From positions 2,604,001-2,668,000 of the forward strand of contig OZ006967.1 in the NCBI GenBank assembly GCA_963930955.1: a stretch of DNA of 64,000 nucleotides. Direction: 5' to 3'. This DNA is from Scatomonas sp963930955 (lineage in GTDB: Bacteria; Bacillota; Clostridia; Lachnospirales; Lachnospiraceae). Shown piece after piece: positions 50,917-59,550 of the stretch (position 1 is the stretch's first letter; each line of letters starts with the position of its first letter). Both the position numbers and the translations under genes were made by a program. A model generated the notes under the pieces. It worked only from the letters and a program-made list of their open reading frames with translations. It was not told where the DNA came from and did no database searches.

Positions 50917-51279
50917 CTACTTACCCTCTAAACAATATCCTACTTCACGCACACACCGGATTTTAAATTGCCGATCCGGGCAGGCTTTGTATAGTTTTTC
51001 TCTCAATTTGCATACATGAGAGCCAATCGTGTTGTTCTCTATATCCTGTACATAATTGCCCCATACGTTTTGATATATTTGTTCGTATGTAAGAACCCGG
51101 CCTGCGTTAGCAACGAAATAACACAATAGGTTAAATTCTTTTGTAGTTAAAGATACTTCCTGTTTCCCACAATATACCTTTCTTCGATCTGGAAGTATTT
51201 CAAGATCGTGAAGGGATATTGCGGGTGCGTAGTATATTTCATATTTTTGAAAATCCGGATATTTACGAAACACTTTCAT
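50917..51279 (-). CDS. Winged-helix DNA-binding protein without a receiver domain (possibly truncated)
   Basis: The 120-residue protein has an OmpR-type winged helix (about 25-118): LEILPDRRKVYCGKQEVSLTTKEFNLLCYFV, LTYEQIYQNVWG, ENNTIGSHVCKLREKLY and IRCVREVGYCLEG. There is no receiver domain. The frame stays open upstream to about 51420, with VVEFKENETHPFDEI before the ATG but no other start codon, so the 5' end may have been lost. Standalone proteins of this type occur in clostridial mobile elements, as I recall. Its target is unknown; the ABC genes upstream are a possibility. Confidence 0.7.
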   Translation of the reverse strand: MKVFRKYPDFQKYEIYYAPAISLHDLEILPDRRKVYCGKQEVSLTTKEFNLLCYFVANAGRVLTYEQIYQNVWGNYVQDIENNTIGSHVCKLREKLYKACPDRQFKIRCVREVGYCLEGK

Positions 51280-51485
51280 GATTTCATCAAAAGGATGTGT
51301 TTCATTTTCTTTAAACTCTACAACTAATAAACGCCCTATATTATTTCCCTTCTTTCTATTATTCTGAATTTTATGAAAATGCAGTAGATATATAATATAT
51401 TTTTCAAATATCGATTTTCAGGAACGGTAAATGTAGTCCTTATTAAGCAGATATATAATGCAGGGAACAAAAACTGCTAAAATTA

Positions 51486-52334
51486 CTATTTCAAGTCCTG
51501 CTTTCTGAAAATGAAAAATCCAATTTTATAGAAAAATAGTATTTCAAGGATATTGAATAGGCAAAACTCTATGTGGTAAGGAAAGTCTTTGAAAATAAGG
51601 GAATTTTCTTCCTTTGTACCTAATTCTAATTCTGATAGCATATGACTGTGAAATTCAGCCTGTGCAAACGGTGATATCAAAACATGAATGTTATTTGCTG
51701 TCCGGGCAATACCTTCTATTCGCAGAGGATTTCCCTCAGTTTCATGAGTGACAGGATTAGTCCAGGTACTTGATTGAATTAAGCTGGAAACTGAATTTCC
51801 GCCTAACGTCAACAATGCTAAGGTTAGGATAACTGCAATTCCAAGACTAATAAGTTGCTTATGTGAAATCATTACAACCATAGTGTACAAATTAGATACT
51901 GTAATGATGCACACAAAGGCAATCGCAGCATGAAATGCAAATTCAGTTATATTGACTTTACCACTGAATTCTAATCCGGCAATATATGAACTTATGAATA
52001 CAGATGTTATATCAGCAATAAATAAAACGGCAGCGCATATGCTGCTGACAATTAATTCGACAATGTAAATCTCTTTTCTGGTATATCCTGCGGATATCTT
52101 GTTGTTGATTGTCCTGTTTTCAAAATCACTCCCCAAGTGTAGCGGAATCAATACGGCTAATACGATACATATCAGGGCAGAATTTTGTAATAAAAATGTT
52201 GTTGTATAGATTTTGAAACCATATCCATTTAATAAGATTCCATAAACATTAACAGCGATCGCAGCGATCACTCCAAGCCATAGAATTGGAGATTTTGCAG
52301 CACGCTTCAGTTCCATAGATAAAAGCTTGTTCAT
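51486..52334 (-). CDS. ABC-2-type permease
   Basis: The 282-residue protein opens MNKLLSMELKRAAKSPILWLGVIAAIAVN and has six hydrophobic segments with GSDFENRTINNKISAGYTRKEIYIVELIV between helices 2 and 3, as in BcrB/lantibiotic-immunity permeases. GGGAG precedes the ATG. It follows the ATPase gene by 23 bp and the pair should form one exporter. Just downstream (about 51485-51415) a frame reads VILAVFVPCIIYLLNKDYIYRS, a possible remnant of a second permease. The substrate is unknown; antimicrobial peptide export is usual for this class. Confidence 0.85.
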   Translation of the reverse strand: MNKLLSMELKRAAKSPILWLGVIAAIAVNVYGILLNGYGFKIYTTTFLLQNSALICIVLAVLIPLHLGSDFENRTINNKISAGYTRKEIYIVELIVSSICAAVLFIADITSVFISSYIAGLEFSGKVNITEFAFHAAIAFVCIITVSNLYTMVVMISHKQLISLGIAVILTLALLTLGGNSVSSLIQSSTWTNPVTHETEGNPLRIEGIARTANNIHVLISPFAQAEFHSHMLSELELGTKEENSLIFKDFPYHIEFCLFNILEILFFYKIGFFIFRKQDLK

Positions 52335-52357
52335 AGTTAAGTCTCCCTTCTAATTTT

Positions 52358-53038
52358 CTATAAGAAATTTTTGAAGTAAAAAGTCTCTAAATCGGTGTCA
52401 GCTATTTCTGATGAAGAAAATTCTTGAATCAGAACGCCATTTTTGAGGAAACCATAGTGGTTTGCCACTTTTTGAAGTTCGCTTAAGATATGACTTGAAA
52501 TCATAATGGTAACCCCATACTTTTCATTTAGCTTTGCAATGATAGCCCTGACATCTTTTATGCCTTCAGGATCAAGTCCGTTAAGAGGCTCATCTAAAAT
52601 GAGAAATTGTGGATTTCCTACAAGTGCCATTGCTAAAGCCAGACGTTGTCGCATACCTAATGAATAATTCATTACCAGTTTTCGAGTATCCTTCAGATGT
52701 ACCAATTCTAATAATTCAGCAATTTTAGGTTTTACTTCTTTTGACGGGCAGCCACAAATTTTAAGCTGATACTTCAAATTGCCTTTTGCACTTAAAGTAG
52801 GATATAAGGCAGGTGTCTCAATAATGGCACCGATTTTAATATTTTCAGATTTAACAACTGTTCCTGAGGATGGACTTTGCAAATTAGCAAGTATTCTCAT
52901 TAAAGTTGTCTTGCCTGCTCCATTATTTCCAATCAATCCATAGATAGCACCTTGAGGAATATGAAGGGAAACATTATCTAAAGCGATTGTTTCTTTATAA
53001 CGTTTACAAAGTTTTTTTGTTCTAACAATATCATTCAT
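52358..53038 (-). CDS. ABC transporter ATP-binding protein, BcrA/lantibiotic-immunity type
   Basis: The protein of about 226 residues has Walker A (GLIGNNGAGKTT), Q-loop region (IGAIIETPALYPTLSAKGNL), signature YSLGMRQRLALAMAL, Walker B (FLILDEPLNGLDPEG) and switch ISSHILSEL. It powers the permease encoded downstream. The ATG at 53038 has AAGGA 9 nt upstream; an ATG 81 nt earlier has no site. The divergent XRE gene is 214 bp away. Confidence 0.92.
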   Translation of the reverse strand: MNDIVRTKKLCKRYKETIALDNVSLHIPQGAIYGLIGNNGAGKTTLMRILANLQSPSSGTVVKSENIKIGAIIETPALYPTLSAKGNLKYQLKICGCPSKEVKPKIAELLELVHLKDTRKLVMNYSLGMRQRLALAMALVGNPQFLILDEPLNGLDPEGIKDVRAIIAKLNEKYGVTIMISSHILSELQKVANHYGFLKNGVLIQEFSSSEIADTDLETFYFKNFL

Positions 53039-53158
53039 AAAATTCATCCTTTCTAAATTTGTACGGCAATTGCAGTTGTTAATGAAAGTATAGGTTGTAT
53101 GTATGAAATAATAAAGCAAATAGCCTTTTACAGTTGGATTTTAGAAGGATAAGGTCAC

Positions 53159-53174
53159 TTTACATGCATGTAAA
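53159..53174. promoter_or_regulatory. Perfect 16-bp palindrome between the ABC operon and the XRE gene
   Basis: TTTACATGCATGTAAA is a perfect 16-bp palindrome midway between two divergent genes. It lies 79 bp before the XRE start. Its spacing differs from TACAnnTGTA (one extra pair), so it is not a BlaI site. It is the likely operator of the XRE regulator. Confidence 0.65.
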
Positions 53175-53252
53175 ACGATAATATCTTGTATAAAATACAC
53201 GATTATGGCATACTTGAGACAGAACATTATTTATAATGAAAGGTGCGCTAAA

Positions 53253-53966
53253 ATGACAGTTGCAGAGATGATTAAAAAAACTCGGACTGAAGCAAATATG
53301 ACGCAGGAAGAATATGGAGCAAAATTTGGGGTTTCAAGACAGACAGTTTCCAGTTGGGAAAATGAGAGAAGTTTGCCAGATCTTCAAATGTTGATCGATA
53401 TTTGTAACACCTATCATGTTTCTTTGGACAATCTATTAAACGAGGATAAAGAGTTTGTTGAGAAAATAGATTTTTATAAGAAATATAAAAAGGTAATTCG
53501 ATTAGTCGGCATGTGTCTGTTGGCTGGTTTACTTATATTTGCACTCGTATTTATTAACTGGAAAATTACAGAAAGAAATATGAATCAAGCATTTGAAACA
53601 AATGCGGAAAAATTGGGATTCATTAAAGGAGAACTTTATGAATTAGAAAAAGACAATGTTCTGTATCGACTACCAAACCAAAAACTCCCGTTCTTAAAGA
53701 AAGACTTTCATGTAAAAAACAGTTATGCCGATTTTATGATTGAAGAAATAGAGATTAGTATTTCTATTTATAATGGCGAGGATTTTACTATTGAATTTAA
53801 TCATTTTAGAAGCATAAAAGGTTGCTTTGATAAAGATAGCAATATCGAGATCAAGGAAAATACATTGAACGAGAAAGAGAACATTTTTTATAACGAAAAT
53901 GCTGAAACGATAGAGGATGTGTTGAAGCAGTTATTGGAAATTCATAGAAATGTATATCGGCGTTAG
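53253..53966 (+). CDS. XRE-family regulator with a membrane helix and an extracellular-type domain
   Basis: The protein of about 237 residues has an N-terminal HTH (about 1-60) with MTQEEYGAKFGVSRQTVSSWENERSLPDLQMLIDIC, then one membrane helix (about 82-102) and a C-terminal part of about 130 residues with NVLYRLPNQKLPFLKKDFHV. This layout could sense a signal at the membrane and control the adjacent exporter. The ATG at 53253 follows AAAGG; an ATG 48 nt earlier is less likely. The TAG stop lies inside the 8-bp target duplication of the IS256 element, which did not damage the gene. Confidence 0.85.
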   Translation: MTVAEMIKKTRTEANMTQEEYGAKFGVSRQTVSSWENERSLPDLQMLIDICNTYHVSLDNLLNEDKEFVEKIDFYKKYKKVIRLVGMCLLAGLLIFALVFINWKITERNMNQAFETNAEKLGFIKGELYELEKDNVLYRLPNQKLPFLKKDFHVKNSYADFMIEEIEISISIYNGEDFTIEFNHFRSIKGCFDKDSNIEIKENTLNEKENIFYNENAETIEDVLKQLLEIHRNVYRR

Positions 53967-55457
53967 TAAGGACTGTGTGAAATTTTTTCTGTAAATAGGA
54001 ACCAGATATAGGTCTTCTATGATAAAATCTAAATCATAGGAGGCCTATTATTATGGCAAGAGAAAAGAAACCGGTACATAAGGTCGTTATGACCGAAGGA
54101 AAACGCAACATTATCCAGCAGCTCCTTCAGGAGTATGACATTCAGTCCGCGGAAGACATTCAGGAAGCACTGAAAGACCTGCTGGGTGGTACGATCAAAG
54201 AAATGATGGAAGCCGAGATGGATGAACACCTCGGTTATCAGAAATCACAGCGTTCTGACAGCGATGATTATCGCAACGGATATAAGAGTAAAAGGGTCAA
54301 CAGCAGTTATGGCACAATGGATATCCAGGTCCCTCAGGACCGCAAATCCTCGTTCGAACCGCAGGTTGTCCGCAAACGTCAAAAAGATATCTCATCCATT
54401 GACCAGAAAATCATTTCCATGTATGCCAAGGGAATGACGACCCGGCAGATTTCAGAAACGCTGGAGGATATCTATGGATTTGAGGCCTCCGAAGGCTTCA
54501 TTTCTGATGTAACAGACAAAATCCTGCCCCAGATTGAGGACTGGCAGAAACGCCCGCTGTCGGAACTTTATCCTGTGCTCTATATCGATGCCATTCATTA
54601 TTCCGTCCGGGATAATGGAGTGATCCGGAAGCTGGCAGCTTATGTCATTCTTGGAATCAATATGGATGGTCAAAAAGAAGTTCTGACCATTCAGGTTGGA
54701 GAGAATGAGAGCTCAAAATACTGGCTTTCCGTACTGAATGAATTGAAAAACCGTGGAGTAAAAGATATCTTGATCATCTGTGCCGATGGCCTGAGCGGAA
54801 TCAAAGAAGCCATCGCCGCAGCATATCCCCAAACGGAATACCAGCGCTGCATTGTACATCAGGTAAGAAACACCTTGAAATATGTGGCAGATAAGGACCG
54901 TAAGCCATTTGCCAGTGATTTAAAGACGATTTATCAGGCACCATCCGAAGAGCAGGCCTTGGAAGCTCTGGAGAGAGTAACTGAGAAATGGTCAATAAAG
55001 TACCCGAATTCCATGAAAAGCTGGAAGCAGAACTGGGATGCAATCAGCCCAATCTTCAAGTTTTCTATAGAAGTAAGGAAAGTCATTTACACGACAAATG
55101 CCATCGAATCACTGAATTCCACCTATCGAAAACTGAACCGCCAGAGGAGCGTATTTCCAAGCGATACAGCCCTTTTAAAAGCACTTTATCTGGCGACTTT
55201 TGAAGCCACCAAAAAATGGACCATGCCAATCCGGAACTGGGGGCAGGTGTATGGGGAACTGAGCATCATGTACGAAGGCAGGCTCCCGGAGTAAAATCAC
55301 TGGTAAAGACGTGAGGGAATCCCGCCCATACTTGACATGCCCAGCATGTGCTGTTATATATAAACCAAGGGCTGAAAGCTCTCGGATTAGCTTTCAGCCC
55401 AACAATTATCATAGAAGATCTGTAATTACAGAGATTTTTTCACAGGCCCTTAGTAAG
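53963..55457 (+). mobile_element. IS256-family insertion sequence with 8-bp target duplication
   Basis: The element spans 53971-55449 (1479 bp) with imperfect terminal inverted repeats (16 of 24 positions match, including TGTGAAA and CTGTAA). TTAGTAAG occurs at 53963-53970 and again at 55450-55457, the target-site duplication; IS256 elements make 8-9 bp duplications. One intact transposase gene is inside. The exact duplication suggests a recent insertion. Confidence 0.92.
54053..55294 (+). CDS. IS256-family transposase
   Basis: The 413-residue protein is full length. Its DDE residues lie in VLYIDAIHYSVRDNG (first Asp), LIICADGLSGIKEAI (second Asp) and VIYTTNAIESLNSTYRK (Glu). The C(2)H-type motif CIVHQVRN follows the second Asp, as in the family. 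It starts MAREKKPVHKVVMTEG and has AGGAGG before the ATG. No frameshift is seen, so it is likely active. It catalyses cut or copy transposition through a circular intermediate in known relatives. Confidence 0.95.
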   Translation: MAREKKPVHKVVMTEGKRNIIQQLLQEYDIQSAEDIQEALKDLLGGTIKEMMEAEMDEHLGYQKSQRSDSDDYRNGYKSKRVNSSYGTMDIQVPQDRKSSFEPQVVRKRQKDISSIDQKIISMYAKGMTTRQISETLEDIYGFEASEGFISDVTDKILPQIEDWQKRPLSELYPVLYIDAIHYSVRDNGVIRKLAAYVILGINMDGQKEVLTIQVGENESSKYWLSVLNELKNRGVKDILIICADGLSGIKEAIAAAYPQTEYQRCIVHQVRNTLKYVADKDRKPFASDLKTIYQAPSEEQALEALERVTEKWSIKYPNSMKSWKQNWDAISPIFKFSIEVRKVIYTTNAIESLNSTYRKLNRQRSVFPSDTALLKALYLATFEATKKWTMPIRNWGQVYGELSIMYEGRLPE

Positions 55458-55655
55458 AGATGGTACATATAAGCATTGCAATAACGCAATTTAACTACCA
55501 CAATGCACCTGCATTTCTGCAAAACACTTCTATTTCGTCTTTATCGCACATCAGCAAATGCGTAGAGAATCACTTAAGATAGCGCCGGATACAGCGGTTA
55601 TACCTCTGCATCCGTCGCTAAACTTTATCGAAGTAACAGTGACGTACCTTTTTCT

Positions 55656-57458
55656 CTAATATGCCGGCACTCCATATCCCACGATCTGTCCATAACCAAT
55701 CGGGTAACTCCGTCTGGCCACTTTATCTCCGCTGTTTCCTTCCACTGTATAGATGTTTCCATCCACCACACTTTCCACAATCCCAACATGATCCACACTG
55801 CCGTCATTTTCCCAGTCAAAGAATACAATATCCCCAGCAGCAGGAACATAACTTCCATCCATGAACTGGCCCCGGCTCTCAAACCATTCCATGCCTGCAG
55901 AACATAAAGAAAACTTTGGTATCACGCCTGCCTCAATATATCCGCACTGATCAGCGCACCAGCTTACAAAGCAGGCACACCATTCCTCTCTGCTGGAAAA
56001 TCCATACCAGCTCCAGTAGGTATCTCCTCCATTTCCTTCCTGCGTCAACGCCACCTGCACAATCGCCTGACTTCCGGTTCCCGTAGGAATACGCCCAAAC
56101 ACATAGTATCGCAATACGTGGGATACATACTCCTTATCCCCGTAACTGCTCCAACCGTTCCGTTCTGCCATCATTTCAGAGAATTCTACTGCATTGGCAT
56201 AGGTGTATCCTCCGTAATTCTCTTTCGCCCAGGAAATATACCCGTTCCCATAATTATATCCCTGCAGGGCGAGTTTTATATGATTCATATCCACCGGGTT
56301 TTCCACGCCCGCCTCCCGCAGACAGGCCGCAAGGTTCTGGATACCTACATCAATGGAATACTCCGGATCTGTGATCCCGTTTGGCGTATTGGGATAACGG
56401 GTATTATACCCGCACTCGGACGCCTGCATGGGATCGGTTCCCTGTCCGCCGCTTTCCTGCATCATAACCGCTTTAATCAGTTCCACATATTCCTCAATCC
56501 CGTACTGTCTGGCATACTGCCGGATCAATGGCTCATACGCCTCTACCTCTGCGCTGACAGGGGTAACGGTACTGGAGTTACTTCCTCCTACCATACTGAA
56601 CAGCGCTCCAAATAGAATGACAATTACAAGGATCAGCACCACGATCCAGCCGCCTGCAAGAATAGCAGAGACAAGCGCTTTAGTAGCTGCAATGACTGCC
56701 TTTACTGCGGCTGCGGTAACTTTTGCCGCCGCTTTTGCAGTCTGCACTGCGGCAATCGCCGCCTGTCTTGCGGCAACGGCGGTCCGCTGCGTGGTCAACA
56801 CCGCAGCCCTTGCCCCCTGTCCTGCTGTTCTGGCAGCCACTTCCGTAGTCCGGACTGCGCTGTGCCCGGTCCGTTCCGCTGTTTTGATTGTCTTCCCTGT
56901 GCCTTTCACTGCCGCTTTCCCGGAAGTTTTCACAGAAGCATTGACTGTTTTGATTGTTTTCTCTCCCCGTTCAAACGTCTTGACCGTCTGCTTTGGAAGT
57001 TCCCGGATCTGCGTTCCTTTCTTTCCAGTCTCCCTTCCTCCGGCGGCCTGCCTTCCGGCTGTCCGCCCGGTCTGCGCTCCTGCCCGGTTTTTCATCTGCT
57101 CTTTCGGCTGGTAAGTCTTTTCTGTACCGGACGAAAAAGAAGAGGCGGAAGGCTCTCCGTTCTTCTCCCGGAAAGTCTCTGCCTCTTTTTTTGCTCTGCC
57201 CCTCTCCCGGACAGCATGGATTACTTTCTTCCCCTGTTTTTCCGCCTGTTGAACCGTTCCACGGGCGGCTCTCTCCCCTTTTTCCATGACCTGATCTTCG
57301 GCATAGCCTACGGGATTTCCCTGTTCCTTGACCTGTGTCTGTTCTGCGCTGTCTCTTGTCCGGATATAGGCCCCTTTCATACGCTCCGCCGCTGTCACAG
57401 TTTTATCCAATACTTTGATATCCTTCTGGACGTGGCGGGTTTTGATCGTTCTTCCCAT
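55656..57458 (-). CDS. Conjugation-linked cell-wall hydrolase with lysozyme and CHAP domains
   Basis: The 600-residue protein has a basic, Ala-rich N-terminal half (1-260), a membrane helix (about 266-290) and a soluble-lytic/lysozyme domain (about 305-450) with the catalytic Glu335 in MMQESGGQGTDPMQ and QGYNYGNGYI. A CHAP domain (about 465-600) has EEWCACFVSWC (Cys494 or 496), VDHVGIVESV and YTVEGNSGDKV. It resembles the Tn916 Orf14/CwlT-type hydrolases that open the wall for the conjugation channel. AAAGGAGG precedes the ATG. The cytoplasmic half is unusually long (about 260 residues) with TxK repeats. A scrambled copy lies 11 kb away. Confidence 0.92.
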   Translation of the reverse strand: MGRTIKTRHVQKDIKVLDKTVTAAERMKGAYIRTRDSAEQTQVKEQGNPVGYAEDQVMEKGERAARGTVQQAEKQGKKVIHAVRERGRAKKEAETFREKNGEPSASSFSSGTEKTYQPKEQMKNRAGAQTGRTAGRQAAGGRETGKKGTQIRELPKQTVKTFERGEKTIKTVNASVKTSGKAAVKGTGKTIKTAERTGHSAVRTTEVAARTAGQGARAAVLTTQRTAVAARQAAIAAVQTAKAAAKVTAAAVKAVIAATKALVSAILAGGWIVVLILVIVILFGALFSMVGGSNSSTVTPVSAEVEAYEPLIRQYARQYGIEEYVELIKAVMMQESGGQGTDPMQASECGYNTRYPNTPNGITDPEYSIDVGIQNLAACLREAGVENPVDMNHIKLALQGYNYGNGYISWAKENYGGYTYANAVEFSEMMAERNGWSSYGDKEYVSHVLRYYVFGRIPTGTGSQAIVQVALTQEGNGGDTYWSWYGFSSREEWCACFVSWCADQCGYIEAGVIPKFSLCSAGMEWFESRGQFMDGSYVPAAGDIVFFDWENDGSVDHVGIVESVVDGNIYTVEGNSGDKVARRSYPIGYGQIVGYGVPAY

Positions 57459-57487
57459 CGCCTGCCCTCCTTTCGGATACGGGATTT

Positions 57488-58267
57488 TCAGATCTTTTTA
57501 GCCACAACCACAAGCCTTCCATTGGTATTGGAATATTCGCAGGTGGACAGAGTAAGCAGCTTGTCTCCATATGTGGCGGTCACTCCCGTATCATAAAGGG
57601 CAAGTTCCCTGCACTGCTCCACATAGTCCGTGAACTCTTTTTCCGTCTCTGCATGAGAAAAGAGATAGAACTTGAATCCGGTATCGTCATAGACCGTGGT
57701 CTTGAATACTGCGATCACTTCGTATTCGGCGGTTTCCGTCAGCGTATCAAAACGGACAGTTTTATGCCGCTCATAGAAATCCCGGTCCTCATAGTTCATC
57801 AGTCCGGCGAACATGGAACCGTTATTCATGTGGTGTCCGTAGATGATCACATTGTCGCTGGGTTCCATCGGATCACAATGCTCTGCGATATAGGGAACAC
57901 CATAGGCGCTGGACTCCTTGTAAAAATTGTGTTTCAGATAATAGTCCGGATTGTCCGGCGTATACATGACCGGATAGTTGATCGGTGTGTCCTCAATCTG
58001 AATCCATCCGGCCATATCATTATTCATGGCAAACAGCTCGGCATACCGCTCTAAGGGAGAGATAACTTCCTGCTCCTCTCCTGCCGGTTCTTCCTCCGGC
58101 GTGTCCTCTGTCTGCTCCACGATCTCCGCCAGTTTGGTAAATTCTTCCTCCGCTTTCTGTGCGCCCGCATAATGGCTGATCACTTGAAACAGCGACACGC
58201 CAAAAAGCAGAACGCATACCGCCAGTCCTGCCAGATACCATTTCCCTTTGATCTTCTGGTGTTTCAT
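57488..58267 (-). CDS. srtB: Class B sortase
   Basis: The 259-residue protein has an N-terminal membrane helix (about 9-30) and a sortase B domain. It has YPVMYTPDNPDYYLKHNF, the catalytic His in YGHHMNNGSMFAGL, TLSTCEYS (catalytic Cys) and the Arg in GRLVVVAK. Class B sortases in clostridial ICEs probably anchor a surface protein used in transfer; the target motif is not in this window. GGAGG precedes the ATG. It lies in the transfer operon between the DUF6674-like gene and the hydrolase gene. Confidence 0.93.
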   Translation of the reverse strand: MKHQKIKGKWYLAGLAVCVLLFGVSLFQVISHYAGAQKAEEEFTKLAEIVEQTEDTPEEEPAGEEQEVISPLERYAELFAMNNDMAGWIQIEDTPINYPVMYTPDNPDYYLKHNFYKESSAYGVPYIAEHCDPMEPSDNVIIYGHHMNNGSMFAGLMNYEDRDFYERHKTVRFDTLTETAEYEVIAVFKTTVYDDTGFKFYLFSHAETEKEFTDYVEQCRELALYDTGVTATYGDKLLTLSTCEYSNTNGRLVVVAKKI

Positions 58268-58282
58268 TCTGTAATTCGCCTC

Positions 58283-59062
58283 CTATTCTCTTGCCTGCTG
58301 TTTGACCGGAACCGGCAACTGGGGGACCATTTTCTTTTCCTCTTTCAGCTTTTTCAGTTCCACCTTCACGGACGGTTTCTTTTCCTCTTTCTGCACGAAC
58401 TGTTCCAGACGCCGGCGCAGGTTCTCTGTGGTCTGCTCCATACTGGAGAGCCTGCCGCTGATCGTCAAAAATGACTTGCGGATTTTTGCTGTAATCCCCC
58501 TGTCTGTGGCCTGTGGTTCAACTTTCTTCTGCTCTTTTCCCCGGAAAATCCTGCCCACGTTTTTGATGTGTCCGCCTGCGGCGTGAAGTTCCCCGTTTAA
58601 AACTTCCATTTTATCCGCCTGCCGGTTCATGCTCTCCATTGCCCTGTGAAGCCCTTCCTGTATCCGGGCAAGAGCGGACGGAATCTTCATGGATGATACG
58701 GCTTTTTGCAGAGCGTCCTTCCCTTTCTCTTTATAGGTCTGCAAAGCGTTTCCTGCGGACTGGATCAGATTTTTCCGCACTGTGTTTAACTGTCCTCCCA
58801 CTTCCTGCACTTTTCCCTGTGCCTGTTCCGCGATCCGCAGAACAGACGCTTTCACGCCTCCGTCCTGGATCTGAGATAATTGTTCCTTCACATCCCGCAA
58901 CTCCTCCAGCACCTGTCCAAACTGGACTTCCATTCCGTCCAGATACTTTACAAGGGATTCCACTTCCTTCTGTTCTTTTGTAAGTCCATTCCCTTCCAAT
59001 ACCCGGAACAGTTCCACGATCTCCGGCTGTTCCATCAATGCCGTCTGCCTTGCTGTCTCCAT
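58283..59062 (-). CDS. Coiled-coil ICE protein, DUF6674-like
   Basis: The 259-residue protein is strongly helical: residues about 40-190 are coiled coil with LVKYLDGMEVQFGQVLEELRD and QTYKEKGKDALQKAV. A short basic stretch and a C-terminal coil (about 215-250) follow. It has no membrane helix. I associate it with DUF6674, found next to sortase B in clostridial conjugative elements; this is from memory. AGGAGGG precedes the ATG. A structural or scaffold role in transfer is plausible. Confidence 0.7.
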   Translation of the reverse strand: METARQTALMEQPEIVELFRVLEGNGLTKEQKEVESLVKYLDGMEVQFGQVLEELRDVKEQLSQIQDGGVKASVLRIAEQAQGKVQEVGGQLNTVRKNLIQSAGNALQTYKEKGKDALQKAVSSMKIPSALARIQEGLHRAMESMNRQADKMEVLNGELHAAGGHIKNVGRIFRGKEQKKVEPQATDRGITAKIRKSFLTISGRLSSMEQTTENLRRRLEQFVQKEEKKPSVKVELKKLKEEKKMVPQLPVPVKQQARE

Positions 59063-59074
59063 CTGCGCTCCCTC

Positions 59075-59482
59075 CTATCGTTCTCTCTGTACTGTCTGTG
59101 GTTTCATAGCGGGCAGTTCCCGGCAGTAATCCGGATATTTCAGCCGGATCGCCTCAAAGAAGTAAGGAGCGTACCCGCAGTCAAATATCTCATACGGAGT
59201 GGACATCCGCTCCTCTCCCTTTTCTGCATATCCGTTCCAGAGATTGAAAGCAAGCCTCGTCAGACGGATGGAACCGCCGGTCTGCCACCCTTCGTGCAGG
59301 CCCTCCGGCCGGATATGCCCCTTCTTAAAGTCAAAAATCCGCTCCACGTTTCTTCTGGTAGTGTCGGAAATCCCCACGCAGTAGAAAAACGCCTGATGAT
59401 AGCTGTCCGTGTTCCCGGTTCTTTTCAGCATGGAATAAAAAAAATTTTCGTGTTCCTTTGATTCAAATCTGATTGTTTTCAT
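59075..59482 (-). CDS. Small ICE protein, DUF6075-like
   Basis: The 135-residue protein reads MKTIRFESKEHENFFYSMLKRTGNTDSYHQAFFYCVGISDTTRRNVERIFD, then SIRLTRLAFNLWNGY and FDCGYAPYFFEAIRL. I recall this as DUF6075, conserved in clostridial conjugative elements, without known function. It is soluble and mixed alpha/beta. GGAGGG precedes the ATG. It lies between virB4 and the coiled-coil gene. Confidence 0.75.
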   Translation of the reverse strand: MKTIRFESKEHENFFYSMLKRTGNTDSYHQAFFYCVGISDTTRRNVERIFDFKKGHIRPEGLHEGWQTGGSIRLTRLAFNLWNGYAEKGEERMSTPYEIFDCGYAPYFFEAIRLKYPDYCRELPAMKPQTVQRER

Positions 59483-59501
59483 ATGATCCCTCCATTAGAA
59501 A

Positions 59502-59537
59502 ACAGCCTGCGGGAAATCTCTTTCCTCACAGACTGCT
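59502..59537 (-). promoter_or_regulatory. Hairpin between virB4 and the DUF6075-like gene
   Basis: Arms at 59502-59516 and 59521-59537 (outer part ACAGCCTG/CAGACTGCT, inner GAAA/TTTC) form an interrupted stem. On the minus strand it is followed by TTTTC. It may reduce read-through from virB4 to the downstream genes or protect the mRNA end. Confidence 0.5.
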
Positions 59538-59550
59538 AACATTGATTGTA

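Noticed and set aside
53159..53174. TTTACATGCATGTAAA as a fourth BlaI operator
   Set aside because: The inner spacing is wrong for TACAnnTGTA; it is better explained as the operator of the adjacent XRE gene.
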